The notes: generated by a model not told the origin, from the letters alone. A stretch of 64,000 nucleotides of DNA from Neptuniibacter halophilus (GCF_030295765.1 NZ_AP027292.1:992001-1056000); one strand, 5' to 3'. Shown: positions 1 to 16,732, numbered from the stretch's first letter. A program made the numbers and translations.

Positions 1-1042
1 CTGTAAGATATGGATGCATCGGCAGGCTTAACACCTCCTCTGCCATAAGGTCGCCAACGGGGAGTACAACAGAAGAATCCAAAACAGCAGACTGCTTATT
101 CAGCGGTATGGGATAATGCACAGCAGTCGGAACCCCTCCCTTTTTTAGCTTCTCCTGGACAGCTGCACGATTTTTAACACGAATTGTATATTGCGCCCAG
201 GCTGAAATATTATGAGTTTCAACAAACGGTGTCGCTTTAATACCCTGATCAGTTAGTAATTCTTGGTACCTATTCGCAACTTGATTTCTCAGCTGCACCT
301 CTTCAGGAAAGAGTTGCAACTTGGATATCAGTATCGCCGCCTGCAGGGTATCCAGACGACTGTTCACACCGATCCTTATATGGTGATAACGTCGATCCTG
401 ACCGTGTCGGGCAATTTGCCTGACTACTTTGGCCAGATCTTCATCATTGGTGAAAATTGCTCCGCCATCACCATAGCAACCCAATGGTTTGCTCGGAAAA
501 AAGCTTGTGGTGGCTAACGTGCTCAAATTACATGACTTACGTCCTTTGTAAGAAGCACCAAAGCTTTGAGCTGCATCTTCAATAACCGGCAAACAGTACT
601 TCTCGGCTATAGCATTGATTGCATCGAAATCTGCACATTGGCCATAAAGTGATACTGGAATAATCGCTTTAGTTTTAGATGTTATAGCGGCTTCAAGTTT
701 AGTCGGATCCAGATTATAGGTCTTCGGATCAACATCAACATAGACAGGCTTAGCCCCCAACAACGCAACTGTTTCAGCAGTCGCGATGTAGGTAAAACCC
801 GGGGTGATGACTTCATCTCCTGGCCCAATACCTAAAGCCATTTGCGCGATCTGCAGTGCATCCGTGCCATTTGCACAAGTTATGCAATATTTAGCCCCAG
901 TAAATTCCATCAGCTTTTCTTCTAGCTCATGAACTTCCGGACCAAGTATATATTGCCCATGATTCAGGACCCGCTGAATTCCTGCATCAATTTCTGCTTT
1001 AATCCGAGCCTGCTGAGCGGCCAGGTCAATAAACGGTATCAT
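1..1042 (-). CDS. wbpE: DegT/DnrJ/EryC1/StrS sugar aminotransferase, WbpE-like (3' end off window)
   Basis: PLP-dependent aminotransferase of nucleotide-sugar synthesis. By context it converts UDP-3-keto-GlcNAc-uronate to the 3-amino sugar. The frame starts at ATG 1042-1040 ([11 protein letters not shown]) and stays open for 347 codons to the left edge, so the C-terminus is missing. Family features seen: ANGTDAL near residue 86, the PLP-contacting EDAAQSFGA, and the Schiff-base lysine in [15 protein letters not shown]. The ATG overlaps the stop of the upstream wbpD-like gene (ATGA), indicating translational coupling. The wbpA-B-D-E order is the set known from Pseudomonas aeruginosa and Bordetella for UDP-GlcNAc3NAcA. 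The family is certain. The exact substrate is inferred from the neighbours. Confidence 0.9.
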   Translation of the reverse strand, partial: MIPFIDLAAQQARIKAEIDAGIQRVLNHGQYILGPEVHELEEKLMEFTGAKYCITCANGTDALQIAQMALGIGPGDEVITPGFTYIATAETVALLGAKPVYVDVDPKTYNLDPTKLEAAITSKTKAIIPVSLYGQCADFDAINAIAEKYCLPVIEDAAQSFGASYKGRKSCNLSTLATTSFFPSKPLGCYGDGGAIFTNDEDLAKVVRQIARHGQDRRYHHIRIGVNSRLDTLQAAILISKLQLFPEEVQLRNQVANRYQELLTDQGIKATPFVETHNISAWAQYTIRVKNRAAVQEKLKKGGVPTAVHYPIPLNKQSAVLDSSVVLPVGDLMAEEVLSLPMHPYLT

Positions 1043-1620
1043 TCTTCATCCTTAATGAGACGGGTTCCGTTAAGTACATACTTCTGCCCCGTTTGAGGGC
1101 AAAGCGTTTCTCCACTCCCCTCTAAAGGTAAATCCAGTTGTTCACCGAACTCGCTCATCCAGCCAATTTGCTTAGCAGGTACTCCCACAATCAATGCGTA
1201 ATCTGGCACATCTTTATTAACTACGGCACCGGCTCCAACAAAGGCATACTTGCCCACTGTGCAGCCGCAAACGATCGTACAATTCGCCCCCAGTGTCGCG
1301 CCTTTTTTTACCAGCGTATCTCGGTATTCACTTTTTCTTTCGATTAATGAACGAGGATTGTAGACATTGGTAAAAACCATGCTCGGACCACAGAAGACCC
1401 CCTCTTCCAGATGAACATTGTCATAGACAGACACATTATTCTGGATTTTACAGTTATCTCCAATGGTAACTTTGTTGCCGATAAAGACATTCTGCCCAAG
1501 AGAAACGCTTTCACCTATTATCGCGCCCGCACAAACATGTACAAAGTGCCAGATTCTGGATCCGGCACCTATCTGTGCGCCATCATCAACAATAGCGCTT
1601 TCATGCACCTGGTAGTCCAT
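1039..1620 (-). CDS. wbpD: UDP-2-acetamido-3-amino-2,3-dideoxy-glucuronate N-acetyltransferase (WbpD/WlbB-like)
   Basis: 193-residue acyltransferase of the left-handed beta-helix (hexapeptide repeat) family. It adds the 3-N-acetyl group using acetyl-CoA. Imperfect hexad repeats run from about residue 10 to 155, for example [39 protein letters not shown] and [10 protein letters not shown]. The N-terminal [18 protein letters not shown] and the FTNVYNPRS loop are typical of the WbpD/WlbB branch. The gene begins directly after the wbpB-like stop and overlaps the next gene by four bases. A different amino-sugar substrate is possible, but the flanking dehydrogenase, oxidase and aminotransferase make this the simplest reading. 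Confidence 0.88.
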   Translation of the reverse strand: MDYQVHESAIVDDGAQIGAGSRIWHFVHVCAGAIIGESVSLGQNVFIGNKVTIGDNCKIQNNVSVYDNVHLEEGVFCGPSMVFTNVYNPRSLIERKSEYRDTLVKKGATLGANCTIVCGCTVGKYAFVGAGAVVNKDVPDYALIVGVPAKQIGWMSEFGEQLDLPLEGSGETLCPQTGQKYVLNGTRLIKDEE

Positions 1621-2580
<960 letters not shown>

Positions 2581-3861
2581 TTACAAGCGCAAATCAGATT
2601 TATCTTTTTCTAAAACATGTTTAACATCGTATAAAACATGCTTTACTTTACCATATGAGCGAATTCTTTTTGCTCCCCACTCCTTAAATTCGGAATGATC
2701 AACAGCTAGAACTATTGCATCATAAACCCCTTCAGAAAGCGTTGAAGTTAAACGTATTCCATATTGTCTAAAAACTTCTTCAGAGTTAGCCCAGCTATCA
2801 TAGACATCAACATGCATATTAAAACTCTTGAGCTCGTCTACCATATCAATAATCTTAGTATTTCGAACATCAGGACAGTCACCTTTGAAAGTGAATCCTA
2901 AAATCAAAACCCGCGCTTCATCAATGTGGATTTTTTTCTTACTAACTGCCTTAACTAACTGCGTTGCCGTGTACTGTCCCATTCCATCATTAATACGTCG
3001 CCCTGCAAGAATCACTTCAGGCTGATAACCAACCTCTTTTGCTTTATATGTCAAATAATATGGATCAACACTTATACAATGGCCACCAACCAAACCCGGT
3101 TTAAACGGAAGAAAGTTCCACTTTGTACCAGCTGCCTCTAACACTTCTTCTGTATCGATCCCTAAAATATTAAATATTTTTGCAAACTCGTTTATTATCG
3201 CAATATTCAAATCCCTTTGTGTATTCTCTATGACCTTAGCAGCCTCCGCCGCTTTTATTGAGCTTGTCTTATGCGTACCAGCTGTAATGATTGAGGAATA
3301 CAGTTCATCAACATAAACCGCAGTTTCAGGCGTAGAACCAGATGTTATTTTTTTTATTTTTGTTAAAGTATTTACTTTATCACCCGGGTTAATTCTTTCC
3401 GGACTGTAGCCAGCAAAGAAATCCGTATTAAATCGTAAACCACTACCCTTCTCTATAATTGGGATACAAACCTCCTCTGTTACACCTGGATATACAGTCG
3501 ATTCGAAAATCACTATATCCCCGGGTGACACAACAGTTGCCAACATTTCCGAAGACTTACGCAAGGGAGTCAGGTCAGGGGTATTATTTTCGTCAATAGG
3601 AGTTGGCACAGTAACAATATATACGTTTGAATCCGCTAATTCTTTCAGAACATTGGTATAAGTAAGATACCGAGCTGATTTCAGATCGAGATCCGAGACC
3701 TCCAGCGTTGAATCATGCCCCGTTACCAGCTCATCTATTCTAGCCCTATTTATATCAAAACCAACCACCCGGTTTTTCTTACCAAATTCTACCGCTAAAG
3801 GCAGCCCCACATAGCCAAGACCAATAATAGCTATCTTCGTTTGTTCTGTTGATTTAAACAT
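2581..3861 (-). CDS. UDP-N-acetyl-hexosamine 6-dehydrogenase (TviB/WbpO/WbpA family)
   Basis: 426-residue nucleotide-sugar dehydrogenase that oxidises C6 of a UDP-N-acetylhexosamine to the uronate using two NAD. Visible: the N-terminal Rossmann motif [12 protein letters not shown] (12-23), a [10 protein letters not shown] segment typical of the Vi-antigen TviB/WbpO branch, FESTVYPG (119-126), and the catalytic-cysteine motif [14 protein letters not shown] with Cys262. In P. aeruginosa O5 the equivalent first step is done by WbpA, so UDP-GlcNAc is the expected substrate here. A UDP-GalNAc activity cannot be excluded from sequence. It starts after a 146-bp A+T-rich spacer and probably leads a sub-operon with wbpB-D-E. 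Confidence 0.87.
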   Translation of the reverse strand: MFKSTEQTKIAIIGLGYVGLPLAVEFGKKNRVVGFDINRARIDELVTGHDSTLEVSDLDLKSARYLTYTNVLKELADSNVYIVTVPTPIDENNTPDLTPLRKSSEMLATVVSPGDIVIFESTVYPGVTEEVCIPIIEKGSGLRFNTDFFAGYSPERINPGDKVNTLTKIKKITSGSTPETAVYVDELYSSIITAGTHKTSSIKAAEAAKVIENTQRDLNIAIINEFAKIFNILGIDTEEVLEAAGTKWNFLPFKPGLVGGHCISVDPYYLTYKAKEVGYQPEVILAGRRINDGMGQYTATQLVKAVSKKKIHIDEARVLILGFTFKGDCPDVRNTKIIDMVDELKSFNMHVDVYDSWANSEEVFRQYGIRLTSTLSEGVYDAIVLAVDHSEFKEWGAKRIRSYGKVKHVLYDVKHVLEKDKSDLRL

Positions 3862-4007
3862 AGGAATACTTTCTTTTTCGCGATACCAAAAACACTTAGA
3901 GTACGCTACAAAAACATTGTTTAAGGAAAACGGACGCTACTACTTTCACCAAACACCTGCCAAAAACCCTCTTTGACACTAAGAAGATCAGCGTTCAAAT
4001 TCCAGTT
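3862..4007. other. A+T-rich spacer between fcl and the UDP-sugar dehydrogenase gene
   Basis: This 146-bp gap is the only sizeable break in the sugar-gene run and could hold a promoter for the wbp-like genes. I see no convincing -35/-10 pair and no terminator hairpin. Confidence 0.4.
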
Positions 4008-4970
4008 TCATCCTTTACGTACAGTTTCCAAATTATCCAGAAACCACTCATATGTACTTTTCAACCCCACTTTAAGTTCAATAGATGCTTGCCAACCCAG
4101 ATTTCTGAGCCTTTCAACATTCATTAATTTTCGAGGCGTACCATCAGGTTTTGTCGTATCCCAAATAATCTCCCCTTTATATCCAACCACATCCGCAACA
4201 GTCTCTGTTAATTCCCTGATTGTACAGTCAATTCCAGTTCCAATATTGATGTGGGACTGCATCATTTCGGTATGTTTTGAATAAGAATCTATATCAAGAT
4301 TCATAACATGAACTGTACCTTCTGCCATATCGTCAACATGAAGAAATTCTCGCATTGGGGTACCACTACCCCAAGCAATCACTTTTGATTTTTCACTTTC
4401 CTTTGCTTCATGAAAACGGCGAATCAGTGCTGGTATCACATGGGAATTTTCAGAATGAAAATTATCCCCAGGCCCATAGAGATTAGTGGGCATCACGGAA
4501 CGATAGTCACGGCCGTACTGACGATTGTAGCTTTCACACAATTTTATTCCCGCGATCTTCGCTATTGCGTAAGGCTCATTTGTTGGCTCCAGAGCACCAG
4601 TAAGGAGCATTTCCTCCGTCATTGGCTGACCAGACGACCTGGGATATATACATGATGACCCCAGAAAAATAAGCTTTTGTATTCCTGCTCTATGAGCTGC
4701 ATCTATCAAGTTTGCTTCAATCATCAAGTTGTCATATATGAATTCAGCTGGATAAGTATTATTTGCATGAATTCCACCAACTTTTGCTGCTGCGAGATAA
4801 ACTTCATCGATTGAATTATCCGTAAAAAACTCACGAGCCTGTTTCTGGTTTGTAAGATCTACCTGGTCTCGTGTCGCTGTAACAAGCTCAATCAAAGAAT
4901 CTTTTTCTAACTTACGGCAAATGGCGCTACCTACCATACCGCGATGCCCTGCAACGTAGACCTTTTTCAT
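4008..4970 (-). CDS. fcl: GDP-L-fucose synthase
   Basis: Short-chain dehydrogenase with 3,5-epimerase and 4-reductase activity that turns GDP-4-keto-6-deoxy-mannose into GDP-L-fucose. It begins [17 protein letters not shown] with the GxxGxxG NADP-binding motif. The catalytic YAIAK (Tyr and Lys of the SDR triad) and the SSCIYPR segment with the conserved Ser/Cys are present, followed by ESYNRQYG. About 320 residues is the usual length. The ATG at 4970 gives the standard N-terminus. A TTG at 4976 is two codons upstream and sits 7 nt after GAGGG, a better Shine-Dalgarno spacing, so it may be the real start. gmd ends just upstream, making a gmd-fcl pair. Confidence 0.93.
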   Translation of the reverse strand: MKKVYVAGHRGMVGSAICRKLEKDSLIELVTATRDQVDLTNQKQAREFFTDNSIDEVYLAAAKVGGIHANNTYPAEFIYDNLMIEANLIDAAHRAGIQKLIFLGSSCIYPRSSGQPMTEEMLLTGALEPTNEPYAIAKIAGIKLCESYNRQYGRDYRSVMPTNLYGPGDNFHSENSHVIPALIRRFHEAKESEKSKVIAWGSGTPMREFLHVDDMAEGTVHVMNLDIDSYSKHTEMMQSHINIGTGIDCTIRELTETVADVVGYKGEIIWDTTKPDGTPRKLMNVERLRNLGWQASIELKVGLKSTYEWFLDNLETVRKG

Positions 4971-4976
4971 AGTCAA

Positions 4977-6107
4977 TTAACGTCCCTCTTCAATCGAGAC
5001 AGGAATATCATGACCACTGGATTTCAAAAAAGCATGGCGTTGGGCAATTTTGAGATCTTCTGTCACCATCTCTTCGCACATTTCTCGCACTGAAATTTCT
5101 GGAAACCAGCCTAATTTTTCCTTCGCGTTTGAGGGATCGCCCAGAAGAGTTTCAACTTCTGCAGGCCTGAAATATCGAGGATCAACCTGAACCACCACAT
5201 CTCCTTCCTTCAAAGCCGGAGCATTTCCTCCCTCAATTGAGGCAACAATTGCCTTTTCGTCTTTTCCTTTACCTTCAAATTTAAGAGTGATCCCAAGCTC
5301 CTCTGCTGACCATTGGATGAACTGACGAACTGAATATTGCACCCCAGTAGCAATCACAAAATCTTCAGGCTGTTCTTGCTGTAACATCATCCACTGCATA
5401 CGTACATAATCTTTAGCATGTCCCCAGTCTCTAAGCGCATTAAGATTACCCATAAAAAGGCAGGACTCCAGACCTTGGGCAATATTAGCCAGTCCCCGCG
5501 TAATTTTACGTGTTACAAATGTTTCTCCTCGACGAGGAGACTCATGGTTAAATAGAATGCCATTACAGGCGTACATTCCATATGCTTCTCGATAGTTAAC
5601 GGTAATCCAGTAAGCATAGAGTTTTGCAACTGCATAAGGTGACCGGGGGTAGAAAGGTGTTGATTCTTTCTGTGGGGTTTCTTGCACTAAACCATAAAGC
5701 TCTGAGGTAGACGCTTGATAGAAACGAGTTTTACTTTCAAGACCTAAGAATCGAATTGCTTCTAAAAGCCTTAATGTCCCCATTGCGTCAACATCAGCAG
5801 TGTATTCTGGTGATTCAAACGACACTGCCACATGGGACTGAGCGCCTAGATTATAAACCTCGTCTGGCTGCACTTCCTTAATAATACGAGTAAGATTCGA
5901 AGAATCAGTCAGATCTCCGTAATGAAGAATAAAGTTAGCATTGTCGACATGTGGATCTTGATAAATGTGGTCAATACGCTGCGTATTGAAAGATGATGCT
6001 CTTCTTTTTATTCCATGAACCTCATATCCTTTTTCTAACAAGAATTCAGCCAAATAGGATCCATCTTGACCTGTAACTCCCGTAATTAAAGCTTTTTTTT
6101 TGCTCAT
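4977..6107 (-). CDS. gmd: GDP-mannose 4,6-dehydratase
   Basis: 376-residue extended SDR enzyme making GDP-4-keto-6-deoxy-D-mannose, the precursor of GDP-L-fucose and related sugars. Visible: the Rossmann motif [13 protein letters not shown] (9-21), STSELYG near 133-139 supplying Thr and Glu, and the YAVAK pair Tyr158/Lys162, followed by [15 protein letters not shown], which is diagnostic of GMD. Its gap from manC is 3 bp and fcl follows at once, so manC-gmd-fcl forms a GDP-fucose operon. GDP-rhamnose or perosamine use of the same intermediate is possible, but adjacent fcl favours fucose. Confidence 0.96.
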   Translation of the reverse strand: MSKKKALITGVTGQDGSYLAEFLLEKGYEVHGIKRRASSFNTQRIDHIYQDPHVDNANFILHYGDLTDSSNLTRIIKEVQPDEVYNLGAQSHVAVSFESPEYTADVDAMGTLRLLEAIRFLGLESKTRFYQASTSELYGLVQETPQKESTPFYPRSPYAVAKLYAYWITVNYREAYGMYACNGILFNHESPRRGETFVTRKITRGLANIAQGLESCLFMGNLNALRDWGHAKDYVRMQWMMLQQEQPEDFVIATGVQYSVRQFIQWSAEELGITLKFEGKGKDEKAIVASIEGGNAPALKEGDVVVQVDPRYFRPAEVETLLGDPSNAKEKLGWFPEISVREMCEEMVTEDLKIAQRHAFLKSSGHDIPVSIEEGR

Positions 6108-6110
6108 TAT

Positions 6111-7511
6111 TCACGCACGTCCATATTTATCTTCAAATCTAACTATATCATCTTCATCTAGATAGGAGCCTGACTGAACCTCAATTAACTCCAGAGGAAT
6201 TTTGCCCGGATTTTCTAACCAATGCACACAACCCACAGGCAAATAAACTGATTCGTTCTCAGTTAAAATGATCTCTTCGCTATTTCTTCCTACTCTGGCG
6301 GTACCTGACACGACAATCCAATGTTCGGCACGATGATGATGCATCTGCACTGAAAGCTTATTTCCCGGTTTTACTGTAATTCGCTTAACCTTGTACCTTA
6401 CCCCGTGGTCAATTGAATCATACTTACCCCAAGGACGGTAAACTTCTCGATGCAATTCACATTCCGAGCGCTTTTCAGCTTTTAACTGTTCAGTGATTTT
6501 TTTCACATCCTGAACATCCTCTTTGGCAGCAACTAATACCGCATCTTTCGTTTCTACAACTACAACGTTAGACACCCCGACAGTTGCAACTAACTTACTG
6601 GTAGACCGTACGAGGGAATCACTCGTGTTGTGGTAAATCACATCCCCCATTATGACATTACCATTGGTGTCTTTTTCTGTCACATCCCAAAGAGATGACC
6701 AAGCACCGACATCATTCCAGCCAACATGTAAAGGAACTACAGCAGAGGAATCAGAATTTTCCATTACGGCATAGTCAACAGATTCATTCGGACAGGCCCT
6801 GAAGGCATCCTCATCAATTCGAACAAAGTCAAGGTCAGGGGTAATAGTTGCAACCGCTTGCAAGCAAGCTTCAAGTATCGATGGCCGATATTTTTCTAAC
6901 TCTTCTATATAGCGGGAAGCTTTAAACAGGAACATTCCGCTATTCCAAAAATATTGCCCAGAATCCACATAAGCTTGTGCTCGTTCCTGATCGGGTTTTT
7001 CAACGAACTCTGCCACTTTATAACCATCACCTTCAGGAGCGCCGCGACGGATGTAGCCGTACCCCGTTTCCGGATCCGTTGCAACAATTCCAAAAGCCAC
7101 CAATGCCCCCTCTTCAGCGAGCACTTTCGCTTTTAGTACCTGCTGACGAAAAGTAGCAGCATCTTCAATAACGTGATCCGCAGCCAGCACAAGCAACAAA
7201 GGATCTTCGTCATTTTTCAAGGAATTTAACGCAGCCAGCGCTATAGCAGGAGCAGTATTACGACCAACAGGTTCAAGAAGTATGTCTGCAGTGATGTTAA
7301 GTTCCCGAATTTGTTCCGCAGCAATGAATCGGTGCTCTTCGTTACATATAATCAGCGGTGATCCATCACTGATTTCAGACACACGCTCTATGGTTGTCTG
7401 AAGCATTGTTTTCTCACTAGTAAGCGGCAAAAACTGCTTAGGATACAAGGAACGAGAGAGGGGCCACAGTCGCGAACCAGAACCACCAGCCATGATTACA
7501 GTCTTAATCAT
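6111..7511 (-). CDS. manC: Bifunctional mannose-1-phosphate guanylyltransferase / mannose-6-phosphate isomerase
   Basis: 466 residues, the usual size of type II PMI-GMP enzymes (AlgA, WbpW, ManC). The N-terminal guanylyltransferase carries [20 protein letters not shown] (about 9-28) and the FVEKPD motif. The C-terminal cupin isomerase carries RPWGKYDSI and [17 protein letters not shown] with its metal-binding histidines. It supplies GDP-mannose to Gmd. It is the first gene of the minus-strand sugar block, with AAGGAT just ahead of the ATG, so its promoter should lie in the 526-bp region upstream. Confidence 0.95.
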   Translation of the reverse strand: MIKTVIMAGGSGSRLWPLSRSLYPKQFLPLTSEKTMLQTTIERVSEISDGSPLIICNEEHRFIAAEQIRELNITADILLEPVGRNTAPAIALAALNSLKNDEDPLLLVLAADHVIEDAATFRQQVLKAKVLAEEGALVAFGIVATDPETGYGYIRRGAPEGDGYKVAEFVEKPDQERAQAYVDSGQYFWNSGMFLFKASRYIEELEKYRPSILEACLQAVATITPDLDFVRIDEDAFRACPNESVDYAVMENSDSSAVVPLHVGWNDVGAWSSLWDVTEKDTNGNVIMGDVIYHNTSDSLVRSTSKLVATVGVSNVVVVETKDAVLVAAKEDVQDVKKITEQLKAEKRSECELHREVYRPWGKYDSIDHGVRYKVKRITVKPGNKLSVQMHHHRAEHWIVVSGTARVGRNSEEIILTENESVYLPVGCVHWLENPGKIPLELIEVQSGSYLDEDDIVRFEDKYGRA

Positions 7512-8037
7512 ATATCCTTAGTCTCTTTGTCAATGTAACAATCCAAAGGAATCACAAATACTCCATATTATATTTATATCAATCCAGATTGATGAATAAG
7601 ACTACCTTCATGGAGCGACAGGTAATAAATAACCTAAACCCTGATTAGGAATAAGATCCTATGTTCGATTTTCGGAGAGGGCATTGTATCTTGACTAGTT
7701 AGAATGCTCTACATACGAAACCAAACTAATACGGACAGGACAACTAGTGGCACGAGTCATCGCACTCCTCCATTTTCATGGTTGAAATAGATTAACCTTA
7801 ATTCAGGACGACCCTCACAAACCTTCTGAAAATTTCCAAAATCACTTTATGATGTTTATCAAGGTTAGTTGGAAAAAACCGTCCCACAATCTGATACTAC
7901 TTTCCAATTTCAGAAAGGCCTAAAATAGCAATCACTTAGATCTTCTAACTCATAGAGCTTTTTATCAGATCAACCAATAAGACATTTTTCCGGAAGAACG
8001 TTATGTTGCTAACGTTATAACTTTTACGCGGACCTTC
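7512..8037. other. 526-bp gene-free A+T-rich region between manC and mnmC
   Basis: It separates the divergent manC (minus) and mnmC (plus) genes and must hold both promoters. No convincing ORF, tRNA or terminator is visible, and I found no JUMPstart/ops-like element (GGCGGTAG) on the manC side. TTGACT at 7691 lacks a well-spaced -10. Close to mnmC an 8-bp sequence AACGTTAT is repeated at 7997 and 8011, next to a palindrome GTTATAAC. Confidence 0.5.
7997..8021 (+). repeat. AACGTTAT direct repeat upstream of mnmC
   Basis: Two copies of AACGTTAT begin at 7997 and 8011, 14 bp apart. The second runs into the palindrome GTTATAAC (8014-8021). They end about 16 bp before the mnmC ATG. They could be part of a promoter or operator, or chance in A+T-rich DNA. 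Confidence 0.35.
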
Positions 8038-10005
8038 ATGCATAATATTAGAAATGCCTTAATTAGATGGTGCAAGGACAATAGCCCTCACTGCGCCACA
8101 TTTGACGACATCTACTTCAATCCAGGTGCAGGCGCAGATGAAAGCCGTTACGTTTTTATCGATGGTAACCGCCTTACCGCTGAGTCTTTCCCGCCTGATC
8201 AACAGACGTTAATTATTGCCGAAACAGGTTTTGGCAGCGGGCTTAATTTCCTGGTCACCGCCAAGCATATTCTAGATTCATCGGCCGTCCCTCCTAATCT
8301 GCATTACCTTTCTGTCGAAAAACACCCCTTAACCAAAGAGGATCTGCTGAAGGCTCTTAGTGCCTGGCCTGAATATTCTGAACTTGCAGCGCTGTTGCAT
8401 ACTCAGTACCCACCCGCTGCCGCTGGCTACCACCAACTCAATTTCGCTGAAGGGCGCATTAAACTCACCTTAATGTTTGGCGACGCCGCCGAATCATTCT
8501 CCCGCCTCGAAGGGCAGGTAGACGCCTGGTATCTTGATGGTTTCGCACCGGCAAAGAATCCGGACATGTGGAGCCCGGAGCTGTTTCAGCAGATGGCGCG
8601 ACTGAGCCATCCGGGAACGACTTTTTCTACTTTCACCGCCGCAGGAGTGGTTCGCAGGGGCCTTAAAGAGGTCGGGTTTGATGTTCGAAAGCAAAAAGGG
8701 TTCGGGCGTAAGCGGGAGATGCTGGTTGGCAGCTATGTTGGCCCAAAACCGGAGCACCGGGAAGGTAAACCCTGGTTTAAGCTTCCTGCCTCCAACACAA
8801 AACCAGAGGCGGTTACAGTTATTGGTGGCGGGCTCTCAGGCTGCTCTACCGCCTGGTCTTTGGCCCAGCGGGGTATTAAGGTCCGGTTGATTGAGAAAGA
8901 ATGTGAGCTTGCTACCGCGGGCTCCGGCAACCGACAGGGGGCGCTGTATGCGAAGCTTCCGGTCAGCTGGACTCATCAGGGCGAACTGCATCTGACCGGG
9001 TTTCTGCACTCGGTCAACCTGCTTAATCATTTAGATCCTGAACATACGCTCTGGTCTCAGTGCGGGGTGATACAGTTAGCTACCACAGAAAAAGAGCAGC
9101 AACGCCAGCAATCGATGCTGGCACAGGGGCTCTATCCGGATTCACTGGTCAGCTATAGATCAGCAGGGGAGCTATCTTCGATCGCAGGCAGCCGGATCGA
9201 ATCACCAGGGCTGTTTTTCCCGGACGCAGGCTGGGTGTCGCCCCGCGATTTCTGCCACCAACTGACTACCCATCCTGATATCGAGATAGCCCATGCCGAA
9301 GTTGCCTCCATTTCAAGACAACAGGAACATTGGCAGATAGACACTGTAACGGATCAGTCTTTCGCCGCCAGCCATCTGATTATCTGCAACGCCGAGTTAG
9401 CCAATCGTTTCGAGCAAACTGCCCACCTGCCCCTCAAACCCATTCGCGGGCAGGTTTCGATCACTCCTGAGTCAGCCATAGACCCAAGTTTGCAGACGGT
9501 CGTTTGCGGCGAAGGGTACATCTCTCCGGCACAGGAGGGGCGCTTCTGCTTCGGCGCAACCTTTGATCTTAAAGGGAAAGAGCGCAATGTTACACTTGAG
9601 GACCATCAGCACAACATCTCGAAGTTAAGTGAAGCGCTGCCGGATATCGCTGCACAAGTATCAGACGTTCAGGATCAACTCGAAGGCCGCACTGCTTTTC
9701 GCTGCAGCACACCTGACTATATGCCGATGGTCGGGCCTGCGCCGGTCGCCGATGCATTTATCGAAACCTTCGCTCAACTGCGTAAAGACCGTAAGTGGCA
9801 GTTTGGCAATGCAATCCCGGAGCATCACCCCAACCTTTACATCAACACCGGCCACGGCTCCAAAGGTCTGATCACCTGCCCTATCAGCGCAGAACTTCTT
9901 GCTGGAATGATATGCAACGAGCCACTTTTGCTACCTAAGCCGGTGATTGATACTCTGAACCCGGCACGGTTTATCATAAAGAACCTGATCAGGCAGGCGA
10001 TATAG
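8038..10005 (+). CDS. mnmC: tRNA 5-methylaminomethyl-2-thiouridine biosynthesis bifunctional protein
   Basis: 655 residues, close to the usual MnmC length. The N-terminal SAM-dependent methyltransferase domain has FDDIYF (22-27), ETGFGSGLNF (62-71) and the DGFAPAKNPDMW motif near 167. The C-terminal FAD oxidase domain starts at VTVIGGGLSG (259-268) and contains GNRQGALYAKLP. The oxidase part removes the carboxymethyl group of cmnm5s2U34 and the methyltransferase part makes mnm5s2U34 in tRNA. The ATG at 8038 precedes the conserved start region and has only a weak GCGGA ribosome site. The only gene of this kind here, transcribed away from the sugar block. Confidence 0.95.
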   Translation: MHNIRNALIRWCKDNSPHCATFDDIYFNPGAGADESRYVFIDGNRLTAESFPPDQQTLIIAETGFGSGLNFLVTAKHILDSSAVPPNLHYLSVEKHPLTKEDLLKALSAWPEYSELAALLHTQYPPAAAGYHQLNFAEGRIKLTLMFGDAAESFSRLEGQVDAWYLDGFAPAKNPDMWSPELFQQMARLSHPGTTFSTFTAAGVVRRGLKEVGFDVRKQKGFGRKREMLVGSYVGPKPEHREGKPWFKLPASNTKPEAVTVIGGGLSGCSTAWSLAQRGIKVRLIEKECELATAGSGNRQGALYAKLPVSWTHQGELHLTGFLHSVNLLNHLDPEHTLWSQCGVIQLATTEKEQQRQQSMLAQGLYPDSLVSYRSAGELSSIAGSRIESPGLFFPDAGWVSPRDFCHQLTTHPDIEIAHAEVASISRQQEHWQIDTVTDQSFAASHLIICNAELANRFEQTAHLPLKPIRGQVSITPESAIDPSLQTVVCGEGYISPAQEGRFCFGATFDLKGKERNVTLEDHQHNISKLSEALPDIAAQVSDVQDQLEGRTAFRCSTPDYMPMVGPAPVADAFIETFAQLRKDRKWQFGNAIPEHHPNLYINTGHGSKGLITCPISAELLAGMICNEPLLLPKPVIDTLNPARFIIKNLIRQAI

Positions 10006-10076
10006 TGCTATAGGAAGATTTGCATATTCCTCTACTGCAGATTTATATTGGACCTACAGGGACAGCGGGAGCAATT

Positions 10077-10718
10077 ATGGCACTCTACGTCTACGATCAC
10101 GGCTATCGTATTCAGACCCCAAAAGAAGCGCTTTTCCCCAAGCGGGGTGTCAGTTCGCTTACGGAAAGCCGTCCTGCCCATCGCAGTGCCGATATAGAAG
10201 ACAAGCTGCATGCCGACGGGGAAAAATTTGTAATCCCCGGCCCGGCTAAACAGGCCGAAAAGAAAGACAGTGCCAGCCGTGCATACAATGAGCATGCGAG
10301 AAACCAGCACGATGAGGGCGAGCAACCGCGTTTGACCGTCGCCAACATCATGGTTTCCCCGGTACACAGTATTGCTCCGGGGACTACCATCAGCGCAGCC
10401 TGGAAGCGGATGCAGAGTTTAGAGATAAGCCATCTGATTATCAGCGAAGCCGATGATCGACCACTGGGTCTGGTCGCCAGAGCTGATCTGCAACAGGCCG
10501 GTACCGACTCCATTCAGCCAGTTGCAACCGTCTATGATAAAAAACTGATCGCCGCCACCCCGGAAACACGGGTTCAGGATGTGGCGATCAACTTTATTGA
10601 GAATGATATCAATGCGATACCGGTTGTGGATAAAGAAGACAAAGTAATCGGAATCGTCTGCCGCACCGACCTGCTCCGTTTGCTGGTCAGTGGCCCCCAT
10701 CTCGAACGCTGGGTTTAG
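10077..10718 (+). CDS. Tandem CBS-domain protein
   Basis: Two CBS domains (adenosine-nucleotide-type regulatory modules) occupy the C-terminal half: the first around VANIMVSPVHSIAPGTTISAA, the second around LIAATPETRVQDVAINF and ending GIVCRTDLLRLL. The N-terminal 70 residues, starting MALYVYDHGYRI, are polar and of no known fold. I prefer ATG 10077 (213 residues), which follows GGGAGC at good distance. A TTG at 10020 would add 19 residues without a good ribosome site. It follows mnmC by 71 bp on the same strand. Its ligand and target cannot be read from sequence. Confidence 0.75.
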   Translation: MALYVYDHGYRIQTPKEALFPKRGVSSLTESRPAHRSADIEDKLHADGEKFVIPGPAKQAEKKDSASRAYNEHARNQHDEGEQPRLTVANIMVSPVHSIAPGTTISAAWKRMQSLEISHLIISEADDRPLGLVARADLQQAGTDSIQPVATVYDKKLIAATPETRVQDVAINFIENDINAIPVVDKEDKVIGIVCRTDLLRLLVSGPHLERWV

Positions 10719-11378
10719 TACCTCCCGGAAGATTCGGTCGCCCGGCTGATTCCGCAGGTATATCCGGTTCTGATTTAGCGCCAAACAACCCGGCAATAAA
10801 ACGAAAGACCTTCTTCACACCGCGCCAGATTTTCGGCAACAGCCAGATCAACAGCAGAATGAACACGACCAGCGCCGCGAGAAACCAGATGGGATGATTC
10901 AGCGCGGCCCACAACCCGCCGAGTACCATCAGATCCTCGCTGATTGAAGCGGTCCAGTTAGTTACCGGCTCAGGGGAGGTATTGATCAACACCCGGGAGC
11001 CGGCCTTCGCCGCGTGGCTGCCGGCGGCCAGTGAGCCCCCACCAGCGCTGCTGCAATCTCTACCGCGGGTGTCATGTCCCCCACAGCGCCGGCAGCCAGA
11101 GCAGCACCGGCGGGTATGCGAATAAAGGTATGCAGGGTATCCCAACCGGTATCCACCCCGGGGACTTTGTCGGCAAAAAATTCGACAAAATACATAAAGC
11201 CCGCGGCCATCAGCACCAGAGGATCACTGACTACCTGCAGCTCTTCAGGGAGGGCAATATGCCCCATATTATTGAGCACACCGAGCATCAGCACGGTGGC
11301 ATAAAGATTGATCCCACTTGCCCAGCCCACACCCATGGTCAGGGCGACTACACCAACGATCTGTTCAAGCTGATCCAT
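10687..11378 (-). pseudogene. DUF4126 membrane protein gene with a one-base frameshift
   Basis: The 5' part (MDQLEQIVGVVALTMGVGWA) gives three hydrophobic segments and reads to VEIAAALVG. The natural continuation LAAGSHAAKAGSRVLINTSPEP, followed by the last hydrophobic segment and LLPKIWRGVKKVFRF, lies in another frame. The two parts join perfectly if one G is added to the five-G run (sense strand) at 11040-11036, restoring VGGSLAAGSHAAKAG. As written the first frame ends at 10986 after a nonsense tail. The 3' end overlaps the convergent CBS gene by 32 bp. This may be a true recent mutation or a homopolymer sequencing error. Function of DUF4126 proteins is unknown. Confidence 0.8.
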
Positions 11379-11421
11379 AAAGTACCTCGTCGCAAAAGGC
11401 CCGCTAAGAACAGCCGGAGCC

Positions 11422-11634
11422 TTACAAAAGTTCTTTAGGCACTATATTACAAAGCCCTGTACTTTCGCTGAACAGGATCACTGCCTGCCCGGAGCTGAGC
11501 TGTCGGCTAACCTGACTGACCTTCTCTTCCAGGCTCATCTCCTGCTCGCCGTAATCGGTACCGTCCCGGCTGACAAATTCCTCGATCAGCGCTCGTAATG
11601 TTTCGGGCTGCAATGCCTCTGGCGGAATCTGCAT
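11422..11634 (-). CDS. UPF0270 (YheU-like) protein
   Basis: 70-residue soluble protein matching the small UPF0270/YheU family: MQIPPEALQPETLRALIEEF, then SRDGTDYGEQEMSLEEKV and QVSRQLSSGQAVILFSE. Family members are 70-78 residues long and of unknown function. It lies 8 bp after the lipoprotein gene and before the DUF4126 gene, so it belongs to the tail of the zipA-ligA transcription unit. Confidence 0.85.
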   Translation of the reverse strand: MQIPPEALQPETLRALIEEFVSRDGTDYGEQEMSLEEKVSQVSRQLSSGQAVILFSESTGLCNIVPKELL

Positions 11635-11642
11635 ACCCGTGA

Positions 11643-16668
<5,026 letters not shown>

Positions 16669-16732
16669 GTGCCTAGCTTCGCCCCTGTACCTTTTATTAT
16701 GTCGTTTCTACCCAACTATAAAAGAGCCGGTA

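Noticed and set aside
7512..8037. JUMPstart/ops element or tRNA upstream of manC
   Set aside because: No GGCGGTAG core was found on the minus strand and no cloverleaf-like sequence was seen.
10687..11145. A separate 152-residue gene
   Set aside because: Its real sequence only begins at LAAGSHAAK, which continues the DUF4126 protein in another frame. The N-terminal part is a reading of the same DNA out of frame.
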